64,000 nucleotides of DNA from Ailanthus altissimus (lineage: Eukaryota; Streptophyta; Magnoliopsida; Sapindales; Simaroubaceae), in the NCBI GenBank assembly GCA_946807835.1, contig OX327699.1:23858014-23922013 (forward strand), written 5' to 3'. Numbering within the stretch: position 1 is the stretch's first letter; every line of letters begins with the position of its first letter. The position numbers and the translations under genes are program-made. Below are positions 1 to 12,639 of this stretch, in pieces. A model generated the notes under the pieces. The model made no database searches. It saw only the letters and a list, made by a program, of their open reading frames with translations, and had not been told where the DNA came from.

Positions 1-148
1 TTAAGTATTGAAGTGATATATTATCTTGACAGTTCTTTAATTGTTGTAGTTGTCGAACTCTAATGTAATATTAATATTAAAAAAATGATCATACTAAATT
101 GATTAAAACCAGCTGCCCTCTTGGTGATGTTGCTTTAAAAGTTTTTAC

Positions 149-1462
149 TAGGGGTGGGCATTATTCTCGAACCCGACCCGTCCCAAAACTTTAGGTCGAA
201 ATAGGAATGGGAGCAAGAACGGGAACGAATTCGGGACCCGTTTGGGACAAAAAATTATGTCCCAAATGGGTTAGGTCGGGTTGGGTTCGAGAATTTTCCG
301 ACTTAAACCCTTTTTTTAAAATTTTGATTTTTTTTTTAATTTCAATTAAGACTAATTTAAGATGATAACATTAAACATAACTAAATTTAAATTTGAATTT
401 GGAATAATAACATTTAACATAATTAAAATAAAAAAATTAAAATTAAAATATTTAATGTAATTGAACTTAAAATCTATAATATTTAACGTAATTAAAATTA
501 AATAATATTTAATGTATTTTAACTCGAAATTAGACTTATAATTACAACATTAACATAAATAGATTTAGAACGAATCAATTTAAAAAATAATCAAATTATA
601 ACATTTAACGTAATTGAATTTTAAATAATAGTATTTAATATAATTCCATACATAATATTTAACGTAATTGAAATCGAAACAATATTTTAAATTATAATAT
701 TTAACATATCTCAACTCGAAATTGAATTTATAATTATAACATTTTACGTAATTGAATTTCGAACTAATCGATTTTCAAATTTAACATTTATTCATTTAAC
801 GTAATTTAAATTCAAATCATAACATTTAACATAATTCAAATTCATAACATTTAACGTAATTGAAATCAAAATAATATTTTAAATTATATTATTGAACTTA
901 TTTCAATTCAAAATTGAATTTATAATTATAACATTTTACATAATTAGATTTCGAACAAAACGATTTCAAAATTAATCAAATTATAATATTTTTTGTAATT
1001 TAATTTCATATAATTATATTTAATGTAATTCAAATCTATAATATTTAATGTAATTTTTTGTCGAAATAATATTTTAAATTATAATATTTAACGTATTTTA
1101 ACTCGAAATTAGATTTATAATTACAACATTTTGCATAATTGAATTTGAAATGAATCAATTTTAAAATTAATTAAATTATAATATTTCACATAATTTAAAT
1201 TTAAATTAAATTTTTAATAATAACATTAACATAATTGAATTTAAAATAATAATATTTAATATAATTTAAATTTAAATTAAATTAAATTTTTTCATTTTTT
1301 AAAATTAAATTTAAAATTTTTTAACTCGACCCAACCGAAATCAGACCAGAAATTGTCCTAACTACGAATAATAAACAGGACACTTTTCGCACGTCTCAAT
1401 CGAATTTAAATAGGGTCCGAGAATTCCTAAACTCAGTTCGAACTCAAAATACCCTACTCCTA
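149..1462. mobile_element. hAT-like non-autonomous DNA element, 1.3 kb
   Basis: The ends are imperfect terminal inverted repeats. The left end reads TAGGGGTGGGCA and the right end, reverse-complemented, reads TAGGAGTAGGGT. The flanks are 8-bp near-duplicates, gtttttac at 141-148 and atttttac at 1463-1470 (7 of 8). Subterminal clusters of CGACCCG/CGGGT-type motifs lie inside each end, as in many hAT elements. The interior has no coding frame. It is a highly AT-rich array of degenerate units of the kind atttaacgtaattgaa. The same family occurs again at 16,714. Family assignment to hAT rests on TIR style and the 8-bp duplication. Confidence 0.75.
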
Positions 1463-4275
1463 ATTTTTACACCTTACTCACATTGCTCACTCCTGCAAGG
1501 CCATGGACCCAAACTTGAAACGAGAAATTTTAAGAACCTGAACTCAATTTAGACCTATAATGAAACCGACCTATTGGGCTGGCACAAACTAGGCTATCCT
1601 ATTTTAGAAGTAGGGCTCACTTTGATTATTTACTCCAAATTTCTGTCTTGCCTAAACTCCGAATCAAGCCTAATTTAGCTTCTCATTGTTTTTCTTCTTT
1701 TGCAGCGACTTCTTTAGCTATAATCAGTTTGGCGTGAACTCGTGTTTAAAATGGCTAATAGATTTGTCTAAAAAATTACTTTTATAAGAAAAACGTGAGC
1801 TTCTTCTCACAAAATATTAATGTGAGATAAGTTTATTTTCAATACCTGCTTTTTTTCCTAATGTGGCAAGTTTCGTTACTTGGGGTTGTGGACTAGAAGT
1901 GTCTTAAGAGGCCAACCAAGCCTACATGGCTAATTGCACAACGCTTGACTTGCTTAGACCCCGTGTAAATAATTCTGATTCTTCTCATGTTTTTTCACTT
2001 TGCTTTAAAAATAAATAAAAGCTGCAATCAAACCAACTTACCATTGTGTGTAAGAAGACGAATAACTTTCACTGTGAGGTCATATGTCCTCTTGTTTAAC
2101 AATATTGTTGAGCTAGGTGATGGTAATGATATTTGACCTATGATTGAAGATTGCTTCGATCTTCGATAAATCAAACTGACTCGCTTCTCTCCTTAGCTAC
2201 CCAATGCATGGTCGTGTAGGCCCTTTCGGCTCAGCACCTTTCCTTCTTGGGGTGTGGGTATTTTTTTTTTTTTCTAGGCCCTGCCTTTCCGCTTTCCCCG
2301 TTACCTGTATTTCCAAGAATTGCATAATATGAAACTTTAGTTTTATTTATTTTTTATCTCTTCCGATTAAAACCACTGGAGAATGTCTTTAATTGGACAT
2401 CATTGTCTCAGCCTTATCCAAGACCATATAACATTATGACTTTTAACTATTCCTGCATTAATTGATTCAAATCTTTTCTTTTCTTTCTTTTCTTTTTTTA
2501 ATTAACAAACATAGATCTGTCTTAATCCATCGGAATTCATTAATAAGAAAACGTTATCATAAACAAAAGTATATGTCGATTTTTTTCTTCTTCTTCTCTT
2601 TTATGGAAAAAGATTACAGTAAGAAGTTCAGTGAAGCCATGCATTACAATTTCAAATGCATTATTGTTGAAGTAAAAAATTAAAATTTTTTTTTTTTAAA
2701 TTTTGCGAGTTTTTTTTCACAATAGGTGTAAAAATTCTCTCCATCAAACTGAAAACACATTATTCTTTTTTAATTTATTTAAGAGAGAAATTTCTATTCA
2801 ATGAAAAATAGATATTCCTTCTTCTTTTTTATTATACTCTTTTTTATTACAAAATAAATCTCCACATAAATTTATATTTACCGTTATATATGTCTACTTA
2901 AATTTAACTCTACGGTAGTTTTGTTATATTTTTTTATTTTTTTTCATTTAAATCTTGTAGATCTATAGTGGTTTTTGATACTTTTAATTTTCTTCCATTT
3001 AGATCATGTGATCTTGGATGGTTATAGGTGTTTTTATTTGAATTGGTGATTTGGTATGATTTATCTTTAGATTGGAGGTTTTTGTCATCTAAATCTAGGA
3101 TATATCAAGTTATAAAGATTTAATTTTTATAATAAAATTGATAAAATACCATTAAAAAAAAATTGATCATAACGGTAGAAAATAAAAAGAAGAGTGATGA
3201 AGGTACTTCTTTTGAGCTTGAAATTTGGGTGGATACAATATATAATGAGAAAAATATTCTTAAGTGAAATATTTATTGTACACAAAATTATGCTCCACAT
3301 GATTTAGTGAGAAATGTTATATCTTTTTATGTTTATTATTTTAGAAAAGTTTTTAAAGTTTGATTTAGGTGTTGAATCTCTCGCGGAGTATCTAATTGTA
3401 AAATTCTGATTTATTTAAAGAAGTTATACTTTTTTTTAAAAATAATTTCTTTTTTTCTTATTTCGAAAATTATTCTTATAATGGATATAAATATGTTTTA
3501 AAAATATTCTCAGAGTTGATATTAGATTCTCTATTTGTATTTATTGATGGTATTTCGTTTACTTCGCAGTACAGTCATTTCATCATTAAATATATTTGTT
3601 TTGATGGAAATAATTACAGAAAATGTGGACCAGCCCTATCTATCCGTCGAGGCCCCAACACCATTGACGTAACGCCAACGTTATGGCCCACTCCTAACAT
3701 CACTATCTCACCATTGAATTGGGTAGATTTCTGCAAAGTTATGGCCAACTTTGTCAAACTTAAATAATTGGTCATTGGGCATATCAACTTGACTGACCTA
3801 TTTACATTTTACACGGAGTTTCTCAATGTATTCATTGTTTTGACAAGATAACAAATTTCGAGATACGGAAGGAACGCCTTGATCAAATTTCTAGGTCTTA
3901 GATAAGAAGCTAAGAAAGATATGTGCGACAAGAAATATAAAGTTTGTGATTTTTATAATTAAAGGACAAACAATAAAAGATAGGTGTAAAAACAACCCAT
4001 GTTTTTTAAGGAAAATCGAAAAGGAGCAAGAATAAAATTCCAACCATTTTAGACGGTCGGTCCATATATATATTTGCCCTTTTGAGAACAAGAGAGCGGG
4101 ATAAGACCAAAGGCACCCCATGACGTGTCAGTAACTCAGTGACAGTCTCACCGAGTTGAGCCAGACTAACTCCGATCCATAACGGAAGATGCTTGAGAAT
4201 ATACTCCTATGACCATAAATCATTGGCGTCGTTTAGGGCATTGCGGATAAGACCTCCGTTTCCCCCCACACCCCA
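1463..4275. other. intergenic, no gene seen
   Basis: About 2.8 kb of mixed to AT-rich sequence with only short chance frames. Homopolymer T and A runs are frequent from 2,260 to 3,500. Around 3,640-3,720 and 4,230-4,300 the GC content rises toward the CRAL-TRIO promoter. No domain, tRNA or repeat with clear ends was recognised. Confidence 0.5.
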
Positions 4276-4286
4276 CTATATAAAGG
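4276..4286 (+). promoter_or_regulatory. TATA box of the CRAL-TRIO gene
   Basis: The sequence ctatataaagg lies about 150 bp upstream of the ATG at 4427, in a C-rich context. This fits a transcription start near 4310-4320 and a 5' leader of about 110 nt. Confidence 0.6.
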
Positions 4287-4426
4287 CCCCTTCCCCAATC
4301 CCTCACTTCACCTTTCACCCTGTATTTAAAATTAAGAACAAAACTTCTTTCTTACAGTTACATATTTTCTCTCAAAAATCAAAATAGCCGCTGCTAACTT
4401 TAGACAGGAGAAAGTAAACAATAATC

Positions 4427-5367
4427 ATGAATTCGTTTTCGTTACCTTCTATTTCGATTCTCTCTGAAGGAGATCAAGAACATCTATTAGATAAGCTTCA
4501 AGTCTTCAAGATCCAAGGAAAAGATAAACGCGGTCGTAAAGTTGTTCGCGTTATTGGCAAGAGCTTCCCTGGTATGATACACGTGCATGACTACATAATT
4601 TCACCTGTTTTACGTTTCTTGGTTCGCTTGATTCCTTTACTAATTAGTGAAATATTAATATCGAGCTTCCCTGGTGATCAGCTCGGCTTGTGAGCAGTGA
4701 GTTTTTGAGGAAGTATTTGGAGAGAAAGATATTTCCTAAGTTGGGAGGAGCTCCATTCTCGGTGGTTTACGTGCACACGGGCATCCAAAGGAGCGAAAAT
4801 TTTCCTGGATTCTCCGCCCTACGATCAATCTATGATGCAATTCCGATGAACGTCAAGGATAATCTGGAGGCCGTTTATTTTGTGCACCCGAGTTTACAAG
4901 CCAGACTCTTTCTAGCCATCTTTGGTCGTCTACTTTTCGACGGAGGGTAAGATTATCGAAGCACGCTTAATCACGTCATCCTCATATTCCCCTGGCCCCC
5001 GACAAAAGCTAATAGTATTGCCCCTTTGGCGCTTATTTTACTTGTTCTAACACCCACTCCACTTTGCGAAAGCTCGCCCTCAATTTACGCTTTTAATTAA
5101 AGTGCCAGTTGGTTGAGTCACAAGTAATTACTTATTAACGCACGCAGGTTTTACGGGAAGCTGAAGTATTTGAACAGGCTGGAGTTCCTATGGGAGCACG
5201 TGAGGAGGAACGAGATTGAAATACCGGAGTTTGTTTACGATCACGATGAGGAGATGGAATGCCGACCAATGATGGACTATGCGTTAGAGAGTGATCATCC
5301 TAGAGTTTACTGTGAGCCTTCACTGGACCCAGCGGTTTCCATGTATTCCATGAGATGCATCGCTTAG
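4427..5367 (+). CDS. divergent CRAL-TRIO (Sec14-like) domain protein
   Basis: Three exons, 4427-4571, 4682-4946 and 5148-5367, join in frame (phase 1, then phase 2) to a 209-residue protein ending MRCIA. All introns are GT..AG (110 and 201 bp). The protein is a stand-alone CRAL-TRIO-type domain of the plant family that includes Arabidopsis At4g35750, annotated as a Sec14 or RhoGAP-related factor. Recognisable blocks are KVVRVIGKSFPAR across the first splice junction, FSVVYVHTG, an FVHPSLQARLF segment, and a C-terminal WEHVRRNEIEIPEFVYDHDEE stretch, given here in part. The family binds lipids or small hydrophobic ligands in the cytosol, but the ligand of this subgroup is not established. The length matches the family and nothing is broken. 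The start is the first ATG after a TATA box and lies in a conserved N-terminal context. Confidence 0.9.
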
Positions 5368-6220
5368 GGCCAAGGCATCCTCGGTTTCTTCTTTCCATAT
5401 GTCAATAGTTTAGTCCGACGCAAATGCCCTTTTAGCTTCAGGTCGTGTCGCAGTAGAGAGCTTGTAGAAATTTCGCTATTGTTGTACAAAGAGTGCATGA
5501 AGTAGAGACTTACTAAAAGTTATTATTTAATGTTTCTTCCGGAAAAAAGGAAAATTGTTTTCGGATATGGACAATTGGGCTGAAAGATATGAACCTTATA
5601 CCAGAAATTAATGGGCTAGAAAATGACAGGCTGAGCCCAGTTTGTTCCTTTCGATTCTCATTCAGGAACAAAGATAATGATGCTGATAAGAATACTCGTT
5701 ACTCGGAAGCATGATGAGAAAAGCCATTCCAAGATAACTTAGAAAGAAACAAAAACAGAGAACGAAATTTAAAAAAAAAAAAAGATTTGGATGGAAACGG
5801 GACTTCGCTCACAAAACAACAGTTTTTGCTTCCTCTTTTTACTCGGAACTTAGGTGGCGTTGGAGAGCAAAAGCCAAAAGCAGAATAAAATATGTTTACA
5901 AATACTTTGATCATTCTACTTGCTCAATAAATTTCTAGCGGTAACCAAATCATAACGGGCTGATTTTGAACTGTACTTCCCATTTAAGAATACATTCAAT
6001 AGACAAGGTACGTACAACAGAAGCACTGAAAATCATGTTTTCACGGTACGCTTCGCGGTGCCGTTCTATTGGACCAGATTCGAATTTTACAATCCCAAAG
6101 AAATTTCAGGTTTTTAAGGCAGGAGCTGCTGAAACCGAAATAACGAACATGAATAAAATTGGCACTGAAATTGCAGCGAGGCAGGCATGAAACTGCAATG
6201 AGAATAGTAATATGCACTTA
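5368..6220. other. CRAL-TRIO 3' flank and intergenic DNA
   Basis: The first 150-200 bp probably carry the 3' UTR of the upstream gene. Beyond that only short frames without recognisable similarity are present on either strand. Confidence 0.4.
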
Positions 6221-6345
6221 ACATGCCACTTGGACTAGATGGTAAAGTCCCATTTACGTGGTACCCAGGACCCGTGTTCAGATCCTTTTACATGGAGACG
6301 AGTCTTGTATAATTGACATTCGTAAGGAAATCTAACTATCATAAG
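6221..6345 (+). mobile_element. possible tRNA-derived SINE fragment
   Basis: The segment contains an A-box-like stretch tggactagatggtaaagtc. About 35 nt further on is a B-box-like gtgttcagatcc, followed by a conserved-looking acatggagacgagtcttgta block typical of plant tRNA-derived SINEs. Neither box is a perfect consensus and I could not find a clear target duplication or tail, so this is tentative. Confidence 0.4.
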
Positions 6346-6908
6346 GTAGCAATCAAATAAGAAAAGTAAAGCACATGGCATACACAGAACGAAAACGTTC
6401 CTGGTGATAAGAAGCATTCTAATGCTGAATCTAGCTTTAACACCATCATTTTAAGTGTAAACTTAACGTATTAATTCAGGTGAAGCCATCATAAGCTATT
6501 ACACTGCACTGTCGTCTTATTTCATGTAAAATATCATTATTAGATCCAAGAAAGCTCCTTGCTCAACTCCACAGTTAAATAGATTGGTAAATATGTATTT
6601 ATGTAGCTCTCGTAACTTCGATAAGCAAATGCCATAAAATATTAATAAAATTCATTATAAGTTCTTAATCCTTCAACTACCCCCATTACTTACTCTTTTA
6701 GAAACTGTGACGATTCATTGAAAGAACAATGAGGAACTAAATTTCCATACAAATGAACCCAAAAAAAGAACAATTGCAGACACGAGAAATTTGTTAATAA
6801 TTGGTTTAGAAAAGCGCCTTCTAGCCAATGCTGCAATATAATCAGCTCAATTGATGAGACGTCTGCTTACAAAGTTACAATAACAATGTTTAAGACTTTC
6901 ACAATTTG

Positions 6909-8003
6909 TATTAAGGACAATTTTATCATAATATTTTGAGTTAATTATTAATTTTATTTTGATTAAATTTAAAATATTTAATTTTATCTTAATTTATTAA
7001 TTTGTGTTATTTATTTAAATAAAAATTTTATTTTTAGTATACTTTTATTATTTTACCCTTAATAATAATAGACACGTAAAAATGTAAAAATTTATATAAA
7101 TGAACACGTGTTATAATATGATTTATTACAAATGACACGTATAATTAATTATATTTTTTATTAAAAATATTTAATAAATTTAAAAACAAAATCTGGCAGC
7201 TAGCCGCCATTTTTCGGCGACAGTGATAATAAAAAAAATTAAATTTTACATCATTAGACTCTATTTTCCTAATCTACATCGTAATGGGATCATTTTTGGT
7301 CAAAAAGTTAGAGAAAAGTGCCAGCCACCATCGGCCGCCATTAAAAGGTGAGGTAGTGACGTGCACCACCCTCATTAATGGACAGATTGGCAGCCGATCT
7401 ATCCACCGGTGGAGAATGTGCATGTCACCTCACCACTGTTTAATGGCAACCGGCGGTGGCCATTGCCCTTCTCCAATTTTTTGATCATTTTTTGGTTTTT
7501 TTTTATTAAAAATGATCCTATCACAATATAGATCGAAAAAAATGGAGTCTAATAATGTAAATTTGATAATTTTTTATTGTCGAAAGGTCGCCAAAAAACA
7601 ATGGCTGGCCAACTGCCATTTTCTGGCGACAGTGTCAGTTTTTATTTTTTATCATTTAATTTATTTACAAATTATTTTTAAAAAATAAACCAATTATAAT
7701 GTAACACGTGTCTAAAAGTAACTACTCACATTATAATACGCGTCATATTATTAAATTTTAATTTTTATAATTCTATTAAATTAAATTAATAAATAAGATT
7801 GCGTTACGTATTTAAAAAGACAATGAATGAATAAGATTGTGCCATATTTTTAAAGTATAATTTATTTTTATGATAAATTATATTTTTATTATTTCATTAT
7901 TAAAATTAATGATAAAAATTAATAGATTAAAATAAAATTAAATATTTTAAATTTAATTAAAAAAATTATTAATTAACAAAAAATATTAGAATAAAATTAT
8001 TCC
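6909..8003. mobile_element. long-TIR foldback/MITE-like element, about 1.1 kb
   Basis: The outer arms are inverted copies. The left arm starts around acaattttatcataatattt. The right arm, reverse-complemented, starts around taattttattctaatatttt. Similarity continues for over 100 bp (taaatttaaaatatttaatttta in both arms, quoted in part). Inner pairs also match, with a ggcgacagtg block near 7,210-7,225 and a gtcgcc/ggcgacagtg block near 7,585-7,635. The middle (7,310-7,470) is an unusually GC-rich island with gccgcca and ccggcggtgg motifs. No transposase frame is present and no target duplication could be defined. Confidence 0.55.
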
Positions 8004-8559
8004 AAGCAGTCGCACATACAATCTTTCACAAGCACCAAGAGTATGTTGTGGAATAAATGCAATATCCTTACAAGTACAGCAATAGTGTAATTGAAAAAAT
8101 GAGAACCAGTTTCTAAGAACACTAACATCCGAGAGAGGATGAGAGTGAACAAGCTTGCAAATGATTCTATGGGAACTGCTGAATTCACATCTTACACCTT
8201 ATGCATCTAAATCCCAATTTCTTGCTCGTTACATTCACTTCTCCAAGAAGTTGATCATGATAAAATATCATGGCAAGGACTTTAGTTCTGCGTCAAATAT
8301 TTACATACAGTTCTTATTACTCTGCTGTAATGAAATACAAATTTGCGATGATTTCTTCTGCAAATTATGTCACATTATCACAATCTTGTCAATTGAGATT
8401 TTGTTTACTGTTTGGTTGATAAGAAAGCTAAGGAAATTTGCTGAGGAAAGAATTTATTATTATTGAAATGAATGATCGTTCAAGTAAGAAAAACAGAAAA
8501 CAACATAGCTATTTATATTACAAGAATGACTAAAACTAAGTTGGTTACATCCCCGTAAT

Positions 8560-8781
8560 TCACGCTAAATTACTATTATACACAACAGATTTGTCGCGGG
8601 AAGAATCAGCTCTGTTCTCTTCTTTTTGTGTGACTTGTTGCTTTGCCATGTTAGCTTCTTGTTGACTTTTATCCACATCAGCATAAGCCTCTGCTACATC
8701 ACCTTCAGCCGAAGCATTTGTAACAAGAATATTACTTCTTATATTGTCAAATGAAATACCAAAGTTTAAACAAGAAGTCAA
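8560..8781 (-). CDS. unrecognised C-terminal-like coding fragment
   Basis: A 73-codon frame on the minus strand has a hydrophilic, alanine-, glutamate- and glutamine-rich composition (segments AEGDVAEAYADVDKSQQ and AKQQVTQKEENR). This looks more like real protein than the surrounding AT-rich frames. No domain is recognised. It could be the last exon or a relic of a gene whose upstream part is missing or not recognised. The flanking stretch 8,004-8,470 also has moderate complexity but no convincing exon chain. Confidence 0.25.
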   Translation of the reverse strand: MTSCLNFGISFDNIRSNILVTNASAEGDVAEAYADVDKSQQEANMAKQQVTQKEENRADSSRDKSVVYNSNLA

Positions 8782-8879
8782 TCAAAGAAGCCATATTGTT
8801 AATTGTAGGAAAGTAGAAAAGTAAACAGTCCCGGTAGTATTATCAAACTAGGGATTATAGTATGAATATTAGGAGTGGT

Positions 8880-10440
8880 GTGTTAAAAGTATGTATTTGT
8901 ATTATTTTATAAAATTAATAAAGTTATAATTTTATATTTAAAAAGTGTTTGTAATTTTATGATATAAATATTAAAAAAAAATTATTTATTTATATAATTA
9001 TAATTTTAGTAGATAATTGTTATATACAAGATGATTAAAATTATGAATAATAAATAGAAAAGTCCGTAATAAATTACTTAAAGTTTAGAATTTTTAATTA
9101 AATATTATTAGTGCAATTTACAAAAATTTAAAATGTAATGATTTTATCTGGATGACTAATGTAGTGACATTATGGTGGATGCACTATATATGATATGATT
9201 ATATAGGATTGGACCAGACATAGTTTAAATTCTTATGTAAAATACCGTTGTTAATTAAAGAATTCAAATAATGTCAACTGATGATCATATGTATATTAAC
9301 CTTAATCTTGAGTGATCATAAACTTCTGTTTGTGTCATTATGTTATTTGAAATACTCGTTACGATTTGTCAAAGAACAGACTAAAAACTTGTATTTTGGT
9401 GGCATAATGAGATAAACGATTAGGAATATAATTTACAGATATGGAATCCATACATTCCTAATAGAAGTTAGAAAGAAGGTTCTCTTAAGGGTTAATTCTA
9501 GAACTGAATAGTTAGAGTGCTCAATTTGTAATAATGTTACAAATTAATTGTTTACTGGTGAATTAATGGTACTTAAGGATAAAGAAATAATTAGAGGGGT
9601 AAAACGGTAATTAACCTAACTCTAATTATGAACTATCTATAGAGGATTGAATTGCATGTAGTGATTAAATCAATGACTGCTTTAAATATTTTGAGTAAAT
9701 TATATCTACAATTTCAAGAGTGCAATTTCAAGTTTTTAATAGAATAACACTGAAATTAATAAATTGAATTAATTAAAAATTAATTAATTAAAGAGTTTAA
9801 TTAATTATTCAAAATTTATTGGAGCTTGAAATTATAGGTCCATAAGTCCCTAATATCACCTCTTTCGTTATTACAATGAACAATTAAAAATAATTGTTTA
9901 TTATACAAATTATTTGTGTCCAGAAAATAATTTTTAAATACGTATATTTTATATTTAGATAATTAATTAATTAAGAATTAATTAATATAGATAATATCTT
10001 ATCCAAATATAATTAAATATTTAATTTAAGAAATTAAATAAATAAAATTTTAAGGATAATTTTAAAAATTATCAAAAAGATTTTATTTTTAATTATAGTA
10101 TTTTTCTTATATTAAAAGACTAATAATGCTCAAATATTGAATTTTATACGTTAACCACAAATAGTATGACTCTATGTAGTTTACATGAATTAAATCTTTT
10201 TTTAAGAGATAATAAGTTAATTAATAAATATTATTAATTAAATTATTATTTTAAAAAGAGAAGATTATTCTAAATAAGATACAATACACATACGGAAAAA
10301 AAACGCAGGATACGTATTTTTTCTTTAGAGAAGAAAAATAAATTGGAAACCTACTATTTCTTTCACCGTGGAATAAGAGGTTTAGTTTGAAATTCTTTAA
10401 TGGAAGAAAACTTAACGTGAATTCAAAGTTTGTTCTTGTT
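8880..10440 (+). repeat. dispersed repeat, copy A
   Basis: An AT-rich, non-coding stretch similar over most of its length to the reverse complement of 17,144-18,760. Matching blocks include gattatataggattgga (near 9,200), ttaatcttgagtgat (near 9,302), taattagaggggt/aactctaattatgaac (near 9,590-9,635) and aggtccataagtccc (near 9,836). Ends and coding capacity are not visible. It may be a non-autonomous LTR-type element or long LTR. Confidence 0.55.
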
Positions 10441-11017
10441 AATTTTTATTTATTTTAACATTAAATTCATATATTCATAAGATCCTTAAATAAAAAATAT
10501 TTTTATCTAATACAAACAAAGATTTAAAAAATTTTATTTTTTATTCCACTGCGTTATAAATGTCATAACAATAACTTTCTAACATAAAATGCATTATTAC
10601 AGGTACACATATCATAAATGTACGTACATGAAGAAGCATAAATAGACTTGTAATCCACCACAACATACGAAGCTCCAACACCAAAGAATCTAATAACATG
10701 TATTTGAATATATAAAGCAAATAAACATGATTTACACTTACATTCAAGCCAAGTCAACATGGATCGGGTGTAACTCAAATCAATGGAAGCCGTAGTAACA
10801 GATAATGGATATTTTAGGGATAACAAAGGTAAGGGTACAAAATAAATCAGATTAATTTTTTTATCAAGAGTACTAAATGAATTTTTTTTTATTTTTCATC
10901 TTTCTTTATCCATGTTTCATAAATACATTATTTAAATTAATAGAGACATTTTCTTCTGTATCTATATGAATTGATATTATTCCATTTCAATTCATTTATT
11001 TTGCCATTTTCAGATAT
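10441..11017. other. intergenic, AT-rich, no gene seen
   Basis: Two overlapping short minus-strand frames near 10,541-10,826 show no recognisable domain. Nothing else is supportable before the F-box pseudogene tail. Confidence 0.4.
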
Positions 11018-11242
11018 TCATGACCAAGAAAAAGAAGTAATTAATGACTCAATGCTTCCAATTTCTAAGTTGAAAATGCCTAAATCATGCTCTCCAATAA
11101 CATCATCATAATTACTTTCTGAATAATCATTTCTATAATATACACAATCTCTTAGACATACAGAAAAATAAGAAGCTAGCAATGCAAAAGAAGAATTTTT
11201 TCTTATGAACAACACTTTATTGCCCAAGCTTCTCATCGTCTC
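11018..11242 (-). pseudogene. F-box/DUF295 pseudogene, C-terminal piece
   Basis: Read on the minus strand, this piece begins at the retrotransposon target duplication and encodes a DUF295-type tail (RSLGNKVLFIRKNSS, then CVYYRNDYSESNYDD, then HDLGIFNLEIGSIES), ending at a stop at 11,018. It is exactly in frame with the middle piece at 14,498-14,636 if the copia element 11,243-14,497 and one copy of its 5-bp duplication are removed. In intact DUF295 F-box proteins this region forms the last strand-rich segment of the C-terminal domain. The fragment itself has no internal stop. It is the 3' end of a gene whose first part lies at 15,616-16,390. Confidence 0.85.
11238..11242. repeat. target-site duplication (left) of the copia element
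   Basis: The sequence gtctc occurs immediately outside the 5' LTR and again at 14,498-14,502 immediately outside the 3' LTR. This is a perfect 5-bp duplication. Confidence 0.9.
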
Positions 11243-11906
11243 TGTGAGAAAGTTGACTAAAAATTATTAAAATATGATTTAGAGAAAAAGTCAAGTGTGT
11301 TAGGTGCGCAAAGGTTAAAGATAGACGCAAAAAAAAGACAAAAGACGCAATGGCAGTGCCAAGGCATAGACCTCGGGGCGTTAGGTTGTAGGCACCGCGA
11401 CTCCCCAGTCAACACTTAAGCACTGTGGCACCAGATGTCCAGCTCCGCAGCATCTGGCGGGATGGTCCAGCGCCACAGCGCCCATTACAGGAAAAAGGAT
11501 TTCTCATTTTGCGAGTTTTTTACTTGTTTCAGGTCTCTTTAAAACTACTCCCATATGTTTAAGGTTAACCTAAGTCATCCTAAGCCTATATAAAGACCCT
11601 CAATTGGCTTATAAATACATCTTTGTGATCATAGCATTATTTGTGATTCTTAGTAAGAGAAATCTCTTATTTACAAAAGATTGTGAGTTCTTTATGAGTC
11701 TTTCTTGTAAAAGGCATACTCTATGAGTGCCTTATGATTTAATAATAAGAGTGTGTGATTTTGGTCTGCTATGGATGTAGGCAAGTTATCAAACAACATA
11801 AATTCTGTATTGTTCTTCTACCATTCTCTCTCTAGATTTCTTAATTACTTGTTTCTACATTATATTACTTGTGATATTTTCTTGTGTGATTGCTTCCGCT
11901 TCAACA
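11243..11906 (+). repeat. 5' LTR of the copia element
   Basis: The TG..CA boundaries are matched to the 3' LTR. The internal landmark cctatataaagaccctcaa near 11,587 is a likely LTR TATA region. The corresponding position in the 3' LTR reads cctacataaagaccctcat. Confidence 0.88.
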
Positions 11907-11909
11907 AAC

Positions 11910-11921
11910 TGGTATCAGAGC
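11910..11921 (+). promoter_or_regulatory. primer-binding site (tRNA-iMet type)
   Basis: The sequence tggtatcagagc lies 3 bp after the 5' LTR. It is the standard plant LTR-retrotransposon priming site and fixes the element orientation as plus. Confidence 0.9.
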
Positions 11922-11939
11922 TTGGTTTCAAGTAAACAA

Positions 11940-12537
11940 GGCCACACCCAAGTATGATGTAGAAAAATTCATCAGTACGAATGACTTCAATCTGTAGAAG
12001 ATGAAAGTGAATGCGTTATTGGTAAACCTACGGTTAGGCTCAGTATTAGAGGAGATTGCGGCTTCATCTAGTAAAGAGGAGAAAATGCCAGAATCATTAA
12101 ATGCTGAAGCAGAAAGAAGGTACATTTAAGAAAGAGCTCATAACACAATCATTCTGTTACTAAGCAATGAAATATTGAGGGAAATAGCAGGTAAGAAAAC
12201 AGCGATTGATCTTTGGAAGAAACTTAACTCTCTTTATATACAGAAGTTGTTGGCCAATAAAATGCATATAAATAAGAAGCTATATCAGTTGTCCATGTCA
12301 GAGGGGACGCTGATGAAAGATCATATAAATGCCTTCAACAAGATCATTCTTAATCTTAAGTCTATCAACATCAAGATAGAAGATTAAGATAAGGCGATTA
12401 TCTTGTTGAGTTCACTTTTTAAAAGTTATAAGAGATTTGTTGATACATTTCTCTATGGCAGAGAGAGTTTAACGATAAACGATGTGAAATCATCATTAAA
12501 CTCAAAGTTATTAGAAAAGTAAATTGAGGGCAATGCA
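11940..12537 (+). pseudogene. copia gag remnant
   Basis: A plus-strand frame with in-frame stops carries the UBN2/Retrotran_gag-type pattern. An AIDLWKKLNSLY block is followed by a KLYQLSMSEG block, an INAFNKIILNLKS block and an LSSLFKSYKRF block. The longest open stretch is 12,175-12,387. The frame is interrupted near 11,998, 12,127 and 12,385, so no functional capsid protein is made. A possible start of a zinc knuckle (KCYCC-like) appears near 12,620, just before the internal deletion. Confidence 0.8.
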
Positions 12538-12639
12538 AAAAGTTAATCTGTAAGAAGAAGGTCTTCATATAGAGATGAAAAGGAAAGGGACTCGAGATCA
12601 AAGTCTAGGACTCCTAGGAAGTGTTATTGTTGCAAAAAA

